Below, piece by piece: positions 34,494-44,408 of a DNA stretch of 64,000 nucleotides. This DNA comes from Planctomyces sp. SH-PL62 (GTDB lineage Bacteria > Planctomycetota > Planctomycetia > Planctomycetales > Planctomycetaceae). The translations under genes and the position numbers were made by a program. The stretch covers positions 37,586-101,585 of the forward strand of contig CAMDEA010000007.1 in the NCBI GenBank assembly GCA_945893045.1, read 5' to 3'. The notes beneath the pieces were generated by a model. That model searched no databases. It had not been told where the DNA came from and saw only the letters and a program-made list of their open reading frames with translations. Numbering within the stretch: position 1 is the first letter of the stretch; every line of letters begins with the position of its first letter.

Positions 34494-36008
34494 ATGCGAA
34501 CGGTCTATGACCTCATCATCCTCGGCAGCGGCGCGGGCGGCAGCACGCTGGCTTACGCCTTGCGGCAATCGGGAATGAAGATTCTCGTTGTCGAGCGTGG
34601 CGACTTTCTGCCGAAGGAACCGCAGAACTGGGACACACAGGCCGTCTTTGGCCAGCGTCGCTATCGCACCACCGAAGTCTGGCGCAACGCCGATTCCGGG
34701 CGTCGCATTCATCCCACGGAATACTACTTTGTCGGCGGCAAGACCAAGCTCTTCGGAGCGGCGTTTCTGCGACTGCGACAGCGGGACTTTGAGACGCTGG
34801 AGCATTGCGAGGGGATCTCTCCGGAATGGCCGGTGATGTATCAAGAGCTGGAACCTTATTACGCGCGCGCCGAGCAGCTCTATCGCGTACATGGCACCGC
34901 CGGAGCCGACCCGACCGGGCCATCTCGATCCGCGCCCTATCCGTATCCGGCGTTGCCGCATGGCGAGTACATCCAGCAACTCGCGGTGCGGCTGCGTGAA
35001 CAGGGACTGCAACCATTCCCGATCCCGTTGGGGCTGGACTATCGAGACGGCGGTCGCTGTCTGTATTGCAAAACCTGCGACGGCTATCCCTGTCAGGTCG
35101 ATGCGAAGAGCGACGCGGAGACTTGCTGTCTGCGCCCGGCGCTCGAAAGTGGCAATGTCGATGTGCTCGTCAACGCCTTCGCGAGACGCTTGCTGGTCGG
35201 ACCGGACGGACGCATCGAAGGCGTCGAGGTCGAGCAGGACGGAACGACGCAGACTTTGCGAGCCGGCCAGTTTGTCGTGGCCTGCGGCGCGATTCCCTCC
35301 GCCGCGTTATTGCTGCGATCGAAATGTGCGTCGCATCCCCAAGGGCTGGCCAATTCGTCGGGGTTGGTGGGCGCGAATCTGATGTTTCACAACTGCACGG
35401 GGATGGTCGGCATTCACTTCACGCGTCGTAACACGGCGGAGTTTCAAAAGACGCTGACGCTGACCGACTACTACTTCTCCGGTCCCGATTGGCCGTACCC
35501 GCTGGGGACGATCCAGTTCTTGGGGTTTTATCCGCTGCAACATGGCGGCATGCCGGGTTTGGGGCGGTGGCTCAATTCACGCTCGATCCAATTCTTTTCG
35601 ATGTCTGAAGACCTGCCCGATCCGCAGAACCGAGTTCTGAGCGACGACTCGGGCCAGATCCGATTGCGGTATCGGCCGAATAATCTGCGCACGCACCGGC
35701 GTCTCGTCGGTCTGGCGACTCGGCATTTTCGCCGAGCGGGATTCTCTTTGGTCTTATCGCGGATCGTGCCGCAACCGCAGCAAGCGGGAACGCATGTCTG
35801 CGGCACGGCTCGGTTCGGCCATGATCCTCGGACGTCGGTCTTGGACCCGTATTGTCGGACTCATGATGTGCCCAATTTGTTCGTGGTCGATGCGTCGTTC
35901 TTCCCATCGTCGGGAGCCGTGAATCCCGCGCTGACGATCGTCGCTCAGGCTCTGCGAGTCGGCGACCATATTGCGCAGGGGCTGTCCCAGAAGTCCGTAG
36001 AAAGGTAG
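34494..36008 (+). CDS. GMC-family oxidoreductase
   Basis: The 504-residue product opens DLIILGSGAGGSTLAYAL, the FAD-binding motif, with LVVERGDFLP after the second strand. The C-terminal domain has GTARFGHDP, the paired site VDASFFPSSGAVNPALT and a final IVAQALRVGDHI, the usual GMC close. These flavoenzymes oxidise alcohols or sugars. The central domain has several cysteines (CLYCKTCDGYPCQVD) that could form a disulfide or metal site, not standard in the family. The stop lies in the left arm of an inverted repeat. Confidence 0.86.
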   Translation: MRTVYDLIILGSGAGGSTLAYALRQSGMKILVVERGDFLPKEPQNWDTQAVFGQRRYRTTEVWRNADSGRRIHPTEYYFVGGKTKLFGAAFLRLRQRDFETLEHCEGISPEWPVMYQELEPYYARAEQLYRVHGTAGADPTGPSRSAPYPYPALPHGEYIQQLAVRLREQGLQPFPIPLGLDYRDGGRCLYCKTCDGYPCQVDAKSDAETCCLRPALESGNVDVLVNAFARRLLVGPDGRIEGVEVEQDGTTQTLRAGQFVVACGAIPSAALLLRSKCASHPQGLANSSGLVGANLMFHNCTGMVGIHFTRRNTAEFQKTLTLTDYYFSGPDWPYPLGTIQFLGFYPLQHGGMPGLGRWLNSRSIQFFSMSEDLPDPQNRVLSDDSGQIRLRYRPNNLRTHRRLVGLATRHFRRAGFSLVLSRIVPQPQQAGTHVCGTARFGHDPRTSVLDPYCRTHDVPNLFVVDASFFPSSGAVNPALTIVAQALRVGDHIAQGLSQKSVER

Positions 36009-36058
36009 ACGAGTCACTCCGTGACTCGAAGGTTCCGGTCACGGAGTGACCGGTCTAC
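36005..36058 (+). terminator. Inverted repeat and possible terminator after the GMC gene
   Basis: The 21-nt arms 36005-36025 and 36038-36058 pair with two mismatches over a 12-nt loop and are followed by TTTCTTTT. The TAG stop is at 36006-36008, inside the left arm. It may end part of the transcript before the Gfo/Idh gene, which starts 32 bp later. Confidence 0.65.
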
Positions 36059-36090
36059 TTTCTTTTGCCGTTCGCCTCAGGAGAGTCGCC

Positions 36091-37119
36091 ATGCCGAATG
36101 AGACGCCGCCCGATGTGCTGCCGGTGCGGATTGGTCTGCTGGGGACGGCCCGCATCGCGAAGATGGCTCTGTTGAGTCCCGCGCGGCAGAACCCGCACGC
36201 CGAAGTCGTCGCGGTCGCCAGTCGTGCGGATGACAAGGCACGGCGATACGCGAAGGCGAATCGCATCCCGCGATCCTACGCTGGTTATCAAGCATTGCTC
36301 GACGACCCGGACATTGAGGTCATCTACAACCCGCTGCCCAACCACTTGCACGCCGAATGGTCGATCCGAGCTTTGCAGGCCGGCAAGCATGTGCTGTGCG
36401 AAAAGCCAATCGCCGCGAATGCGGAGGAAGCTCGCGCGATGCAGGCGGCCGCAACACAATCGGGGCGACAGCTCATCGAGGCGTTTCACTTTCGGTATCA
36501 CCCGCTGGCCGCGCGGATGAAGGAGATCGTGGTCAGTGGCGAACTGGGAGCGATCCGTCATCTGGAAGCGAAATTCTGCGTGTTCATTCCGGGGCTGAAG
36601 GATATTCGCTTTGCCTATTCCACTGGCGGCGGAGCGTTCATGGACGTCGGCTGTTACGCGGTCAACGTCTGCCGGTTCCTCGCCGGTTCCGAGCCTACGG
36701 TGCAGTCCGCGTCCGCGCGGTTGATTCAACCGCAGGTCGATCATTGGATGACTTCAGAGTTGCAGTTTCCGGGCGGGATCTCGGCCAGCGTGACGGTGTC
36801 GTTGCGATCTCAGATTTGGAACTGGCGAGCCTTCGTCAAGGTGACGGGTGCGAACGGGACGATGACCGTCCTCAATCCATTTCTTCCGCAGTTCTTCCAT
36901 CGGATCACCGTCCAAACGACCGCCGGCCGCCGGCGCGAGTCTGTGTCGCGCCACCCGACGTCGTATGCGTGTCAGCTCGCAGCACTGGTGCAAGCTCTGC
37001 GTGGCGGAGCAACGCTGCCGACGAATGGAGTTGACGCGATCAACAACATGACGGCCATTGACGCGATCTACTCCGCAGCCGGTTTACGTCGACGTGGTGA
37101 GCGATTGGTGTCAAAGTAG
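36091..37119 (+). CDS. Gfo/Idh/MocA-family oxidoreductase
   Basis: With the ATG at 36091, which has an AGGAGAG site, the protein has 342 residues. The N-terminal Rossmann segment is IGLLGTARIAKMALL, then VVAVASRADDKA, followed by YNPLPNHLHAEWSIRALQAGKHVLCEKPIAANAEEA with the catalytic-type EKP. The C-terminal domain (about 130-330) has the family sheet. Such enzymes oxidise or dehydrate sugars with NAD(P). It follows the GMC oxidoreductase and may act on the same glycan precursor (inference). Confidence 0.9.
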   Translation: MPNETPPDVLPVRIGLLGTARIAKMALLSPARQNPHAEVVAVASRADDKARRYAKANRIPRSYAGYQALLDDPDIEVIYNPLPNHLHAEWSIRALQAGKHVLCEKPIAANAEEARAMQAAATQSGRQLIEAFHFRYHPLAARMKEIVVSGELGAIRHLEAKFCVFIPGLKDIRFAYSTGGGAFMDVGCYAVNVCRFLAGSEPTVQSASARLIQPQVDHWMTSELQFPGGISASVTVSLRSQIWNWRAFVKVTGANGTMTVLNPFLPQFFHRITVQTTAGRRRESVSRHPTSYACQLAALVQALRGGATLPTNGVDAINNMTAIDAIYSAAGLRRRGERLVSK

Positions 37120-37227
37120 CCATCATCGCTCCGCGTGATGAGCCGAACGCTTCGCACGGTCACCATCTCTAGCGATTCGCGGTCGCTGTCATCCGATCGG
37201 CTCGTCACGCGGAGCGATGACGGCTAC
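37116..37227. repeat. Inverted repeat with 30-nt arms between convergent genes
   Basis: The arms 37116-37145 and 37198-37227 pair with two mismatches around a 52-nt loop. The plus strand then reads GTTTTT, so it could terminate the Gfo/Idh transcript. The TAG stop (37117-37119) lies in the left arm. Confidence 0.8.
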
Positions 37228-37249
37228 GTTTTTGGCGACTTCGCCGAGT

Positions 37250-39094
37250 TCATGTCTCGGACGCTGAGACCGCTGCTTCCGCGGGAGTGGGTCGGCGGCG
37301 GCGTGCGGAATCGTAGTGGGAATCCGAGCGAGCCAACGTGCTAAACCGATGGCTGTGTGCCGCGATCAATTCCGCATGGCGATGACGATCCAAAGCGTAG
37401 ACTCCGAACCGCAGAAGTTGCCAAACGCTGCGCCAATTCATCTTGGTTTGTTCGGTCATGGCGATCGCATTGTCAGACATCAGATCCCAGGTTTCGCGCG
37501 GCAGCCGTTCCATCACAATGAGTGCTTCCGACAACGCTTGAATGGCCAACTGAATGCTGGCCTCGCCGCTGAGAGAATGTCGCACTCTGTTCAAGCCCCG
37601 GCCTCCGGAAAAATCCGGCACGCACAACCCGTTGGCGGCGCAAATGAAGGACTGTGATTCCGGGCCGATGGCACGAACATCGTCTTCGATGGCGGTGTCG
37701 GGTGTTACGGTCCGCGAAGGGCCGATGCGATCTCCCTGACAATAGAAATGCCCGCGCGTTCCCAGCTCCATCGCGACAATCGGCAGGCCGCACCGCTGAC
37801 TTTCCTCGTGAGTGATGCCATACGTTTCCGTGTCGGAAGCACTCACGTAGACGAACCGTCGCGATCGAGCCAGATTGAACAGCATCGGCAGCAAGTCGTT
37901 GGGCACTAGCCCTCCGAGAGCCACTTGATCCGGAAATTGCTGAATCAATTCCGCATCCCATAAGCCCGTGCCGCAGGCCAGCCAGTACACGCGGCGGGCA
38001 GGGGTGGCTTCGGTCAGCTTCTGAAATGCCTGCGCGAGCAACCACAGATTCTTCTCGTCGCTCAGCCGGCCGACGGTGACGATCGCGAAGCAATTGGGAT
38101 CGGCCTCGATCCAATTCAGGAACTTGCTCAGTCCCTGACTGACAACCTGATCGATTCTTCCACCGGCAAGTTCGTCAGCGAGCCGAGTTCGGACACTCGC
38201 CACCGTTTCCTCCGCCGGGCGGAAGCCGTCGGTGTTGCAACTCAGAGGCATGTGCCACACCTGATCGTCGGGAATCTGATAGTTGACGGCATCGCCCGGT
38301 CGCGAGGTGGTGACGACATCCGCTTGCTTGAGATACCGAGAAATCTGCCGGTGGGCCAGGAATCGCAACAGTCTCTGAAACGGCGTTCCCGTTTTGGCCA
38401 GCGATGCCGATTGCGGCTGAGTTGCCGATCCCTTGGAAAACCGGCGATGCAAGAACGAAACGATTCGGCAGATCGGATGATTGAAGCAATGGTCGAGCAC
38501 ATTGAGCGCACGAAACAGTTTGCCGCGAGGTGGCTCAGCACCTTCCATCCGCCAGGCGGCCCGCAATTCTTCCAGGTAGCTGTGCGTTTCAGCGAACTCC
38601 AAGTTCTCGCGGGTGTACGATGCGAAATAGTTCGTGATGTAGGTCTCGATTTCGGTCATCACGGAGGAGATCAAACGGACCTTGTGTCCCTGCCGGCGCA
38701 ACTTCTTGGCCGCTCGCAGGCCGGCCATATCGGTGGCTCCGATGGTTTGGAACGTGTGAATCACATCCGGTCGCTCGGCGACGATGTCGCGCGTGATGTC
38801 GTTCCGAAACGGAAACAGCTCGACTCGAAACGGCAGAGCCTTGGTCGAGACATAGGGGCAAAGTTCTCGCGGAGACACCAGCGGGAGATATTGCCGGAAG
38901 GTCACATTGGGGTAACGCGGATGCGCGTACGTCCGGGTCTGGGTTCCCAAGCAGAAGACGACCAAGTCCGCCATGCCGTCGTTGCCCGCCTCCATGATGA
39001 GGTGCTCGACCGCGAGCTGAAATCCAGTAATCGTTCCGACTGCCGCACCCGTCCCTTGGTACTCGGCACAAATGACAATTTTGGGACGCGACAC
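37250..39094 (-). CDS. Large GT4-type glycosyltransferase
   Basis: The product has 614 residues and starts at GTG 39094, which has a GGAG site. The C-terminal half has the GT-B/GT4 donor site phrases IVTVGRLSDEKNLWLLAQAF and ETYGITHEESQRCGLPIVA (the E-x7-E-type region). The N-terminal half begins KIVICAEYQGTGAAVGTITGFQLAVEHL and contains VIHTFQTIGATDMAGLRAAKK. It is about 200 residues longer than a simple GT4 enzyme. The extra part (about 150-260) is basic and helical and may contact the membrane. The substrate is unknown; glycan assembly fits the neighbouring genes. Confidence 0.82.
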   Translation of the reverse strand: MSRPKIVICAEYQGTGAAVGTITGFQLAVEHLIMEAGNDGMADLVVFCLGTQTRTYAHPRYPNVTFRQYLPLVSPRELCPYVSTKALPFRVELFPFRNDITRDIVAERPDVIHTFQTIGATDMAGLRAAKKLRRQGHKVRLISSVMTEIETYITNYFASYTRENLEFAETHSYLEELRAAWRMEGAEPPRGKLFRALNVLDHCFNHPICRIVSFLHRRFSKGSATQPQSASLAKTGTPFQRLLRFLAHRQISRYLKQADVVTTSRPGDAVNYQIPDDQVWHMPLSCNTDGFRPAEETVASVRTRLADELAGGRIDQVVSQGLSKFLNWIEADPNCFAIVTVGRLSDEKNLWLLAQAFQKLTEATPARRVYWLACGTGLWDAELIQQFPDQVALGGLVPNDLLPMLFNLARSRRFVYVSASDTETYGITHEESQRCGLPIVAMELGTRGHFYCQGDRIGPSRTVTPDTAIEDDVRAIGPESQSFICAANGLCVPDFSGGRGLNRVRHSLSGEASIQLAIQALSEALIVMERLPRETWDLMSDNAIAMTEQTKMNWRSVWQLLRFGVYALDRHRHAELIAAHSHRFSTLARSDSHYDSARRRRPTPAEAAVSASET

Positions 39095-39263
39095 AGTGAT
39101 CGGCTCCAGAAGACAAGGGGTGGGATGACTCGGAGGGAAAACAGCCTATGAATCGAGTGTCATTTTCCCAAGCGAACAGCCCCAAATTTTTGAGTCCTTA
39201 GATGAGGACTCGTTCGCCGCAGGGACTCAAACTCCACTCAAAACTCCAAAAATCACAGAACGC

Positions 39264-41414
39264 CTAATGGCGGAGCGACTCGGACTGTTCTTTTTGCCGG
39301 AGCCATTCTTGCCAGGCGGCCAGACCAACCAGAGGTGTCTGGCAACTTCCTCGCTCGCAGACGAACACGGTCAACGCGTTCGGAAGAGCAGGCTTACTGA
39401 GTAAGAGATCGCGCAAGCCCATCGTCAGTTCTGCGTCAGTGTCTTGAGTTCGTCGCAGAGCGATGACGTGATTCGGCCAGAAACGCTCCCAATGCTCACG
39501 TAAACCTTCAGTCGTTTCCCTGGAGGCGACAGAGGGTTCGATCAAGACCACCTCGTGGCTGGGACCAATGACAAAATCGAGAGCCAGCAGTGATTGCCCG
39601 CTGGCCAGCGCGAACTTGTCGAGCTGTCCCGACATCGCTTCCAGTGTCGCATAAGCCTTGCCGAGCAATTGTGGCCGACTGGTCAGCGTGCCCAGCCGCG
39701 CGAGCGCGTACGCGGCCATGCCATTGCCTGACGGCGTCGCGTTGTCCTGCGTGTCCTTCAACCGCGCGACAAGTTGCTCGTGATCGCTGGACGTGTAAAA
39801 GAACCCGCCTCCACGCGGGTCTTCAAACCGCGCGAGCATCTGGTCCGCAAGTTCGAGAGCGATCTCCAACCAACGTGGCTCGAACGTCGCCTGATACAGG
39901 TCGATCAGTCCGTCGATGAGACAGGCGTAGTCGTCGAGGTACGCATTGAATCGCGCACGACCGTCTTTGAAAGCGTGCAGCAATCGTCCGTCAGCGTCAC
40001 GCATGTTGGTCAGGATGAATTCCGCCGCCGCGCGAGCCGCCTCGGCATATCGCGGTTCGCCCAGAATTGCGGACGCTTGCGACATCGCGGCGATCATCAA
40101 GCCGTTCCAACTGACGAGCACTTTGTCATCGCGTCCCGGAGCGATCCGCTGAGAACGAGCCGCGAACAACTTCGCTCGGCAGCGGGCGAGCAACTCGTGG
40201 GGCACGTTTTCAACGTGCCCGTCCCGCGCGGTGCCGTCTTTCACTGGCAGGTTGAAAACCTGTCCCACGTTCGGAAGGTTGAGAATGTTGTGCCCTTCCC
40301 AATTGCCGTGCGGCGAGACATCGTAGACGTCGCAGAACAACGGGCCGTCGTCCGGGCCGAGCAATTCGAGAATCTCCTCCTGCGACCAGACGAAGAACTT
40401 TCCTTCCTTCCCTTCGCTGTCGGCGTCTTGCGTGCTGTAAAAGCCGCCGCCCGGCTGAGTCATCTCACGCAGTACATAGTCCAGCGTCTCGCGGACCACG
40501 CGCGCATCGTTGGCGTTGCCGGTCGCTTGAAAGGCTTCGAGGTACGTCTGCGTGAGGAGCGCATTGTCGTAGAGCATCTTCTCGAAGTGTGGAGCCAGCC
40601 ACAGCGCGTCGGTCGAATACCGATGAAACCCGCCGCCGAGCTGATCGTAGATGCCGCCCCCCGCCATCTTGTCGAGCGTCAGCCGCACGGCATCGAGCGC
40701 CTTCTGATCGCCGAATCGTTTCCAGCAGCGCAGCAGCACGCGGAGATCCATCGGATGCGGAAACTTCGGAGCGCCGCCGATGCCACCTTCCTGCCAATCG
40801 ACGCGCCGTAGAAATTCCCGCATCGCGCCGCGCAGTGTTTCGAGGTTCATTCCGGAGCGCGGCAACGATTCGTTCGTCGTGCGGATCAGTTCTCCGGTCA
40901 GTTCTTCCGCGCTGCGCAGCACATCATCGCGACGGTTCATCCAAGCGTCGGCGACCCCTTTCAGGATGTCTCGAAAGCCCGGCATCCCCATCCGCGACAC
41001 CGGCGGCCAGTACGTCCCACCAAAAAACGGCCGCAAGTCGGGCGTCAGAAACATCGACATCGGCCAGCCACCGCGGCCGGTCATCATTTGCACCGACGTC
41101 ATGTAAATCTGATCGAGGTCCGGCCGCTCTTCGCGATCGACTTTGATGCAGACGAAAAGATCATTCATCCGCTGTGCGATGTCCGGATTCTCGAAGCTCT
41201 CGTGCTCCATGACGTGGCACCAGTGACACGCGCTGTAGCCGATCGACAGGAAGATCGGCTTGTCGAGTCGCTTGGCCAGCGACAACGCTTCCTCGCCCCA
41301 CGGAAACCAATCGACCGGGTTGAAGGCGTGCTGCAACAGATACGGGCTGGTCTCGCCACCCAGGCGATTCGGCTCGGTGCGTCGAGAGGTGGCAGATTCG
41401 TGGGGAGTGCTCAT
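39264..41414 (-). CDS. YyaL/SPATA20-type thioredoxin-domain protein (DUF255)
   Basis: The product has 716 residues. The N-terminus has the family signature [29 protein letters not shown] and the [12 protein letters not shown] thiol motif (about residues 53-72), then an alpha/alpha-toroid body resembling N-acylglucosamine epimerases. The role is not settled; the family is conserved from bacteria to animals. Residues 383-406 are encoded by an in-frame repeat. Without these 24 residues, NILNLPN and [14 protein letters not shown] would sit almost together, as I recall for relatives. Confidence 0.86.
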   Translation of the reverse strand: MSTPHESATSRRTEPNRLGGETSPYLLQHAFNPVDWFPWGEEALSLAKRLDKPIFLSIGYSACHWCHVMEHESFENPDIAQRMNDLFVCIKVDREERPDLDQIYMTSVQMMTGRGGWPMSMFLTPDLRPFFGGTYWPPVSRMGMPGFRDILKGVADAWMNRRDDVLRSAEELTGELIRTTNESLPRSGMNLETLRGAMREFLRRVDWQEGGIGGAPKFPHPMDLRVLLRCWKRFGDQKALDAVRLTLDKMAGGGIYDQLGGGFHRYSTDALWLAPHFEKMLYDNALLTQTYLEAFQATGNANDARVVRETLDYVLREMTQPGGGFYSTQDADSEGKEGKFFVWSQEEILELLGPDDGPLFCDVYDVSPHGNWEGHNILNLPNVGQVFNLPVKDGTARDGHVENVPHELLARCRAKLFAARSQRIAPGRDDKVLVSWNGLMIAAMSQASAILGEPRYAEAARAAAEFILTNMRDADGRLLHAFKDGRARFNAYLDDYACLIDGLIDLYQATFEPRWLEIALELADQMLARFEDPRGGGFFYTSSDHEQLVARLKDTQDNATPSGNGMAAYALARLGTLTSRPQLLGKAYATLEAMSGQLDKFALASGQSLLALDFVIGPSHEVVLIEPSVASRETTEGLREHWERFWPNHVIALRRTQDTDAELTMGLRDLLLSKPALPNALTVFVCERGSCQTPLVGLAAWQEWLRQKEQSESLRH
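40197..40268. repeat. Palindromic repeat inside the YyaL-type gene
   Basis: The element is 72 bp and begins and ends exactly on codon boundaries. It contains the hairpins GGCACGTTTTCAACGTGCC at 40200-40218 and a GGCAGGTTGAAAACCTGTCC near 40247-40266. It is translated as [12 protein letters not shown] and GHVENVPH, a peptide pair I recognise as common in planctomycete repeat-derived sequence. Confidence 0.85.
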
Positions 41415-41563
41415 TGACGTGGCTTTCGGTTGGTCATCACAGGTTGTGACCGGAAGCTACTCGACCGCAGAAACCGGTGAAATGGCTGGAGGATCGCGCG
41501 ATTGCCGCGTCTGCTCGTTTGAACGAAACTCGTCGCCGTTGATTTGTCGTCGAGGCACTCACG

Positions 41564-42736
41564 ATGCGTGTGACTTATCTGGTCGTCTGGCTGCTCGTGT
41601 ACGCGACGAGCGTCGTCCAGTCCGAGGAACCTCCCCGCGAGCTCACGCCGGAGCGTCCATTGCATCGCATCACATTCACCGATGCGAAGTCGGTGACGCG
41701 GTCCGTTGATGCTCGCGTGCTGCTGGAAGCTCAGGACGGCGGGCTGTTGCTGGAAGGACGCGATGGCCGGTTGTGGAACGTCACGCCGAAGCAACTTCAA
41801 AAGCACGAGAAGACGGACACAGAATTCCGGCCATTGAGTGCGGAAGAGCTTGGCCAGCAGCTGTCGCGTGAGGTCGCCGAGTTGGGCATCACGACGCCGA
41901 CGCAGGTGGTTGTCACGAAGCACTACGTCATCTGCTCAACCGCCGGACGGAAATATGCCGAATGGTGTGGATCGCTCTTCGAGCGACTGCATGACGCCTT
42001 TCAGACGTACTGGAAAGCCGCCGGCCTGGAACTTCGCGAGCCGGAATTTCCGCTGCCGGCGATCGTGCTGAAGGATCACACGCAGTTCACGGAGTTCGCC
42101 GCTAAGCACGACCGGCCGGACGCGGCCCTGTCGCCGGGATACTTCTCTGAACCAACCAATCGGATCATCTTGTTCGATTTGACCGCCGGCCCGAACACAG
42201 CACCGGCTCAGACGGCGGCGGACATTCAGCGGAAGATTGCCGCATCTCCATTCAACGTCGCGACCACGATTCACGAGGCGACGCATCAGATCGCCTTCAA
42301 CAGCGGATTGCATACGCGATACGCCGACAACCCGCGCTGGCTCACCGAGGGCATGGCGATGTTCTTCGAGGTTCCGGATCTCGAAAGTCGCACGGGCTGG
42401 AAGACGATTGGCCGCGTGAATGCTCCGCGACGCAAGGATTTTCGTGAGACCTCGCGCGTGCCACGCGAGGCCATTCCACTGGCTGATTTGATTCGCGCGG
42501 ACGAAGTGTTCTTGAAGGAGGGCAAAGCCCGATCCGCGTATGCGGAGTCCTGGGCGTTGACCTTCTACCTGCTCAAGACTCGGCGTGAGGACGTTGTGTC
42601 GTATCTGAAAACAATTCAGAGCAAGCCGCGACTCATTGCCGATTCGCCAGACGTCCGCCTGCGCGAATTCGAGAAGGACTTCGGCGATGCGGAAACGCTC
42701 GAACGCGAGTGGAAGAAGTGGATGACGACGCATTAG
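41564..42736 (+). CDS. DUF1570 exported metallopeptidase-like protein
   Basis: The 390-residue product has a signal peptide (about residues 1-22). The C-terminal part is a DUF1570 domain with a zinc site HEATH in TTIHEATHQIAFNSGLH (about residues 237-254), followed by an extended PRWLTEGMAMFFE that gives the third ligand. The pattern is that of gluzincin-like metallopeptidases. Two Arg/Lys-rich segments come before it. No substrate is known. Its stop is 14 bp before a palindrome copy. Confidence 0.82.
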   Translation: MRVTYLVVWLLVYATSVVQSEEPPRELTPERPLHRITFTDAKSVTRSVDARVLLEAQDGGLLLEGRDGRLWNVTPKQLQKHEKTDTEFRPLSAEELGQQLSREVAELGITTPTQVVVTKHYVICSTAGRKYAEWCGSLFERLHDAFQTYWKAAGLELREPEFPLPAIVLKDHTQFTEFAAKHDRPDAALSPGYFSEPTNRIILFDLTAGPNTAPAQTAADIQRKIAASPFNVATTIHEATHQIAFNSGLHTRYADNPRWLTEGMAMFFEVPDLESRTGWKTIGRVNAPRRKDFRETSRVPREAIPLADLIRADEVFLKEGKARSAYAESWALTFYLLKTRREDVVSYLKTIQSKPRLIADSPDVRLREFEKDFGDAETLEREWKKWMTTH

Positions 42737-42749
42737 CCAAAACGCACAA

Positions 42750-42829
42750 GGCGAGCGGGGCGGCGTCAGCCCCCCGGTCTCTGGGGCCGAGGTCAAACGC
42801 ACCGGGGGGCTGACGCCGCCCCGCTCGCC
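42750..42829. repeat. GGCGAGCGGGGCGG-family palindrome, copy at the GNAT 3' end
   Basis: The 29-nt arms are exact copies of the family arm at 53459 and surround a loop of about 22 nt that differs from every other copy. The GNAT stop codon (42793-42795) lies inside the element. Confidence 0.92.
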
Positions 42830-43323
42830 AAGTCCCGCGTGCCTAAGCCGCGCAGTGATTCGCCGGTCAACCGATACGTCGTCCAATCGGACATCGGCTT
42901 TGCTCCCAGGCTTTCGTAGAAACGGATCGACGGCTCATTCCAATTGAGCACCGACCATTCCATGCGCCCGCAGTCACGCTCGACCGCGATCTGAGCGACA
43001 CGCTGGAGCAGCGCTTTTCCAAGCCCTTGCCCCCGATACGCCGGCCTCACGAACAAGTCTTCCAAATACACGCCCGGCTTGCCCAGGAACGTCGAGAAGT
43101 TGTGGAAGAAGAGCGCGAACCCCACGGTCTCACCGGCCACGCTCGCAACCAACGCTTCGACATGCCGCCGCTCACCGAACAATGCGCGGTGCAACGACGC
43201 TTCGTCCGCGACCACTTGATCCGACAGGCGTTCGTACTCGGCCAGTTCGCGGATCAAGCCCAGGATCGCCGGCACGTCGTCCGCCATGGCGAATCGAACA
43301 TCGGCAGCAGACGCTTCGGACAT
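42793..43323 (-). CDS. GNAT-family N-acetyltransferase
   Basis: The product has 176 residues. It contains the acetyl-CoA-binding loop VRPAYRGQGLGKALLQRVA (about residues 91-109) and the closing MEWSVLNWNEPSIRFYESLGAKPM, typical of the family near diamine acetyltransferases. A GGGAA site precedes the ATG at 43323. The substrate is not readable. The final residues, about LASGAASAPRCV, are encoded by the palindrome at 42750-42829, which also supplies the stop; the original C-terminus probably ended near LTGESLRGLG. Confidence 0.87.
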   Translation of the reverse strand: MSEASAADVRFAMADDVPAILGLIRELAEYERLSDQVVADEASLHRALFGERRHVEALVASVAGETVGFALFFHNFSTFLGKPGVYLEDLFVRPAYRGQGLGKALLQRVAQIAVERDCGRMEWSVLNWNEPSIRFYESLGAKPMSDWTTYRLTGESLRGLGTRDLASGAASAPRCV

Positions 43324-43400
43324 GATTGTGTTCCCTGGAGTAAAAGTGCCTGAAATCAGTCGCGTGTGAAATTACCAGACGTTGCCGAACCCTCGAAACA

Positions 43401-44177
43401 CTACCTCGCGAGAAACTCGACCGCATCGGGCAACCAGCCGCTGTCCCAACGGTGGTCGCGTCGGAGTCCGTCCGCGTATTCATGTGAAATTCCACGTTTC
43501 AGCATGTGGTAATGCAGGAACTGGTGGTGTCCACGGAAATCGCTGTAACCGTAGAAAGCCAGTCGCGGTTCACCGGCCAAACTTTCCGCGGATCGCTCCA
43601 CGAGGTCGATCACGCAGTACCGATCCATGTTCGCCTGAGTCTCGAAGATTTCAGCCATTCCGTAGCGGTTCGGCGACTCCCATGCGAGCGGCGCGTCAAA
43701 TGCGGCCGCCTTGGCAAACATGTCGGGATGCCTTAGCAAAAGACTGAAAGCGCCCCATCCGGACTTGCTGAAACCAACGAGCAACCGATGTGGCAATGCA
43801 CTCGTATCGCAGTACGTCTGGTCGATGAAGGGCACGACGACTTTCAGGAAATGGCTCTCCTGTTGAATGTGCGGATTACGGGGATGATCGGCGTACCATG
43901 GAAGGTGGGAGAAGGTTGGCTTCACACAGATCAATTGATGCCGGTTGTGCAGGTCGTGTTTTCGGATTTCTGCAAGGGCATCGCCGCAGTCGTGCCCGTC
44001 GTGCGGTTCGACCGGAAGGACATACAAGACTCTCGCGTGCGATCTATCCTTATCACCATCCGGAAGCACAACGTGGATCTTGGTCTCTTCCCCTTGATAG
44101 CTGCTCGAAACGCGATGCGACAGCGTACAGTCGTCCTGTCGTGTGGCTGCGGAGATTGTCGACGAAGCCTCACGCAT
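43401..44177 (-). CDS. Putative esterase of the alpha/beta-hydrolase fold (esterase D type)
   Basis: I chose the ATG at 44177 because an AGGAGGT site lies just upstream, giving 258 residues. The protein has VLYVLPVEPHDGH at the oxyanion strand, the elbow VGFSKSGWGAF and a late GHHQFLHYHML that may hold the catalytic His, although the spacing is unusual. A Gly after the nucleophile Ser and a basic residue differ from the standard GxSxG (GFSKSG). The activity is therefore uncertain. The 213 bp between this gene and the next upstream gene hold no other convincing gene. Confidence 0.72.
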   Translation of the reverse strand: MREASSTISAATRQDDCTLSHRVSSSYQGEETKIHVVLPDGDKDRSHARVLYVLPVEPHDGHDCGDALAEIRKHDLHNRHQLICVKPTFSHLPWYADHPRNPHIQQESHFLKVVVPFIDQTYCDTSALPHRLLVGFSKSGWGAFSLLLRHPDMFAKAAAFDAPLAWESPNRYGMAEIFETQANMDRYCVIDLVERSAESLAGEPRLAFYGYSDFRGHHQFLHYHMLKRGISHEYADGLRRDHRWDSGWLPDAVEFLAR

Positions 44178-44408
44178 CACAATCCACCTCCTCTGAATGG
44201 ACGCCAATATCTGGGCACACCGCTAAAGAGGCCGACCTGCCCAGCGGCCGGCTGAGAAACAAGAAGCCGACGGCAGCCATCGGATAATCGCTGTGAACCG
44301 CGCGAGTTCGTTGTTCATCTTCGCCGACAGCCCATCAATCGTGGAAGTTCGAGAGTGGCGCGTTGTGCTGGTGCAACAGCGGGTGCGGCATGACGAAGCA
44401 GTCGAGGC

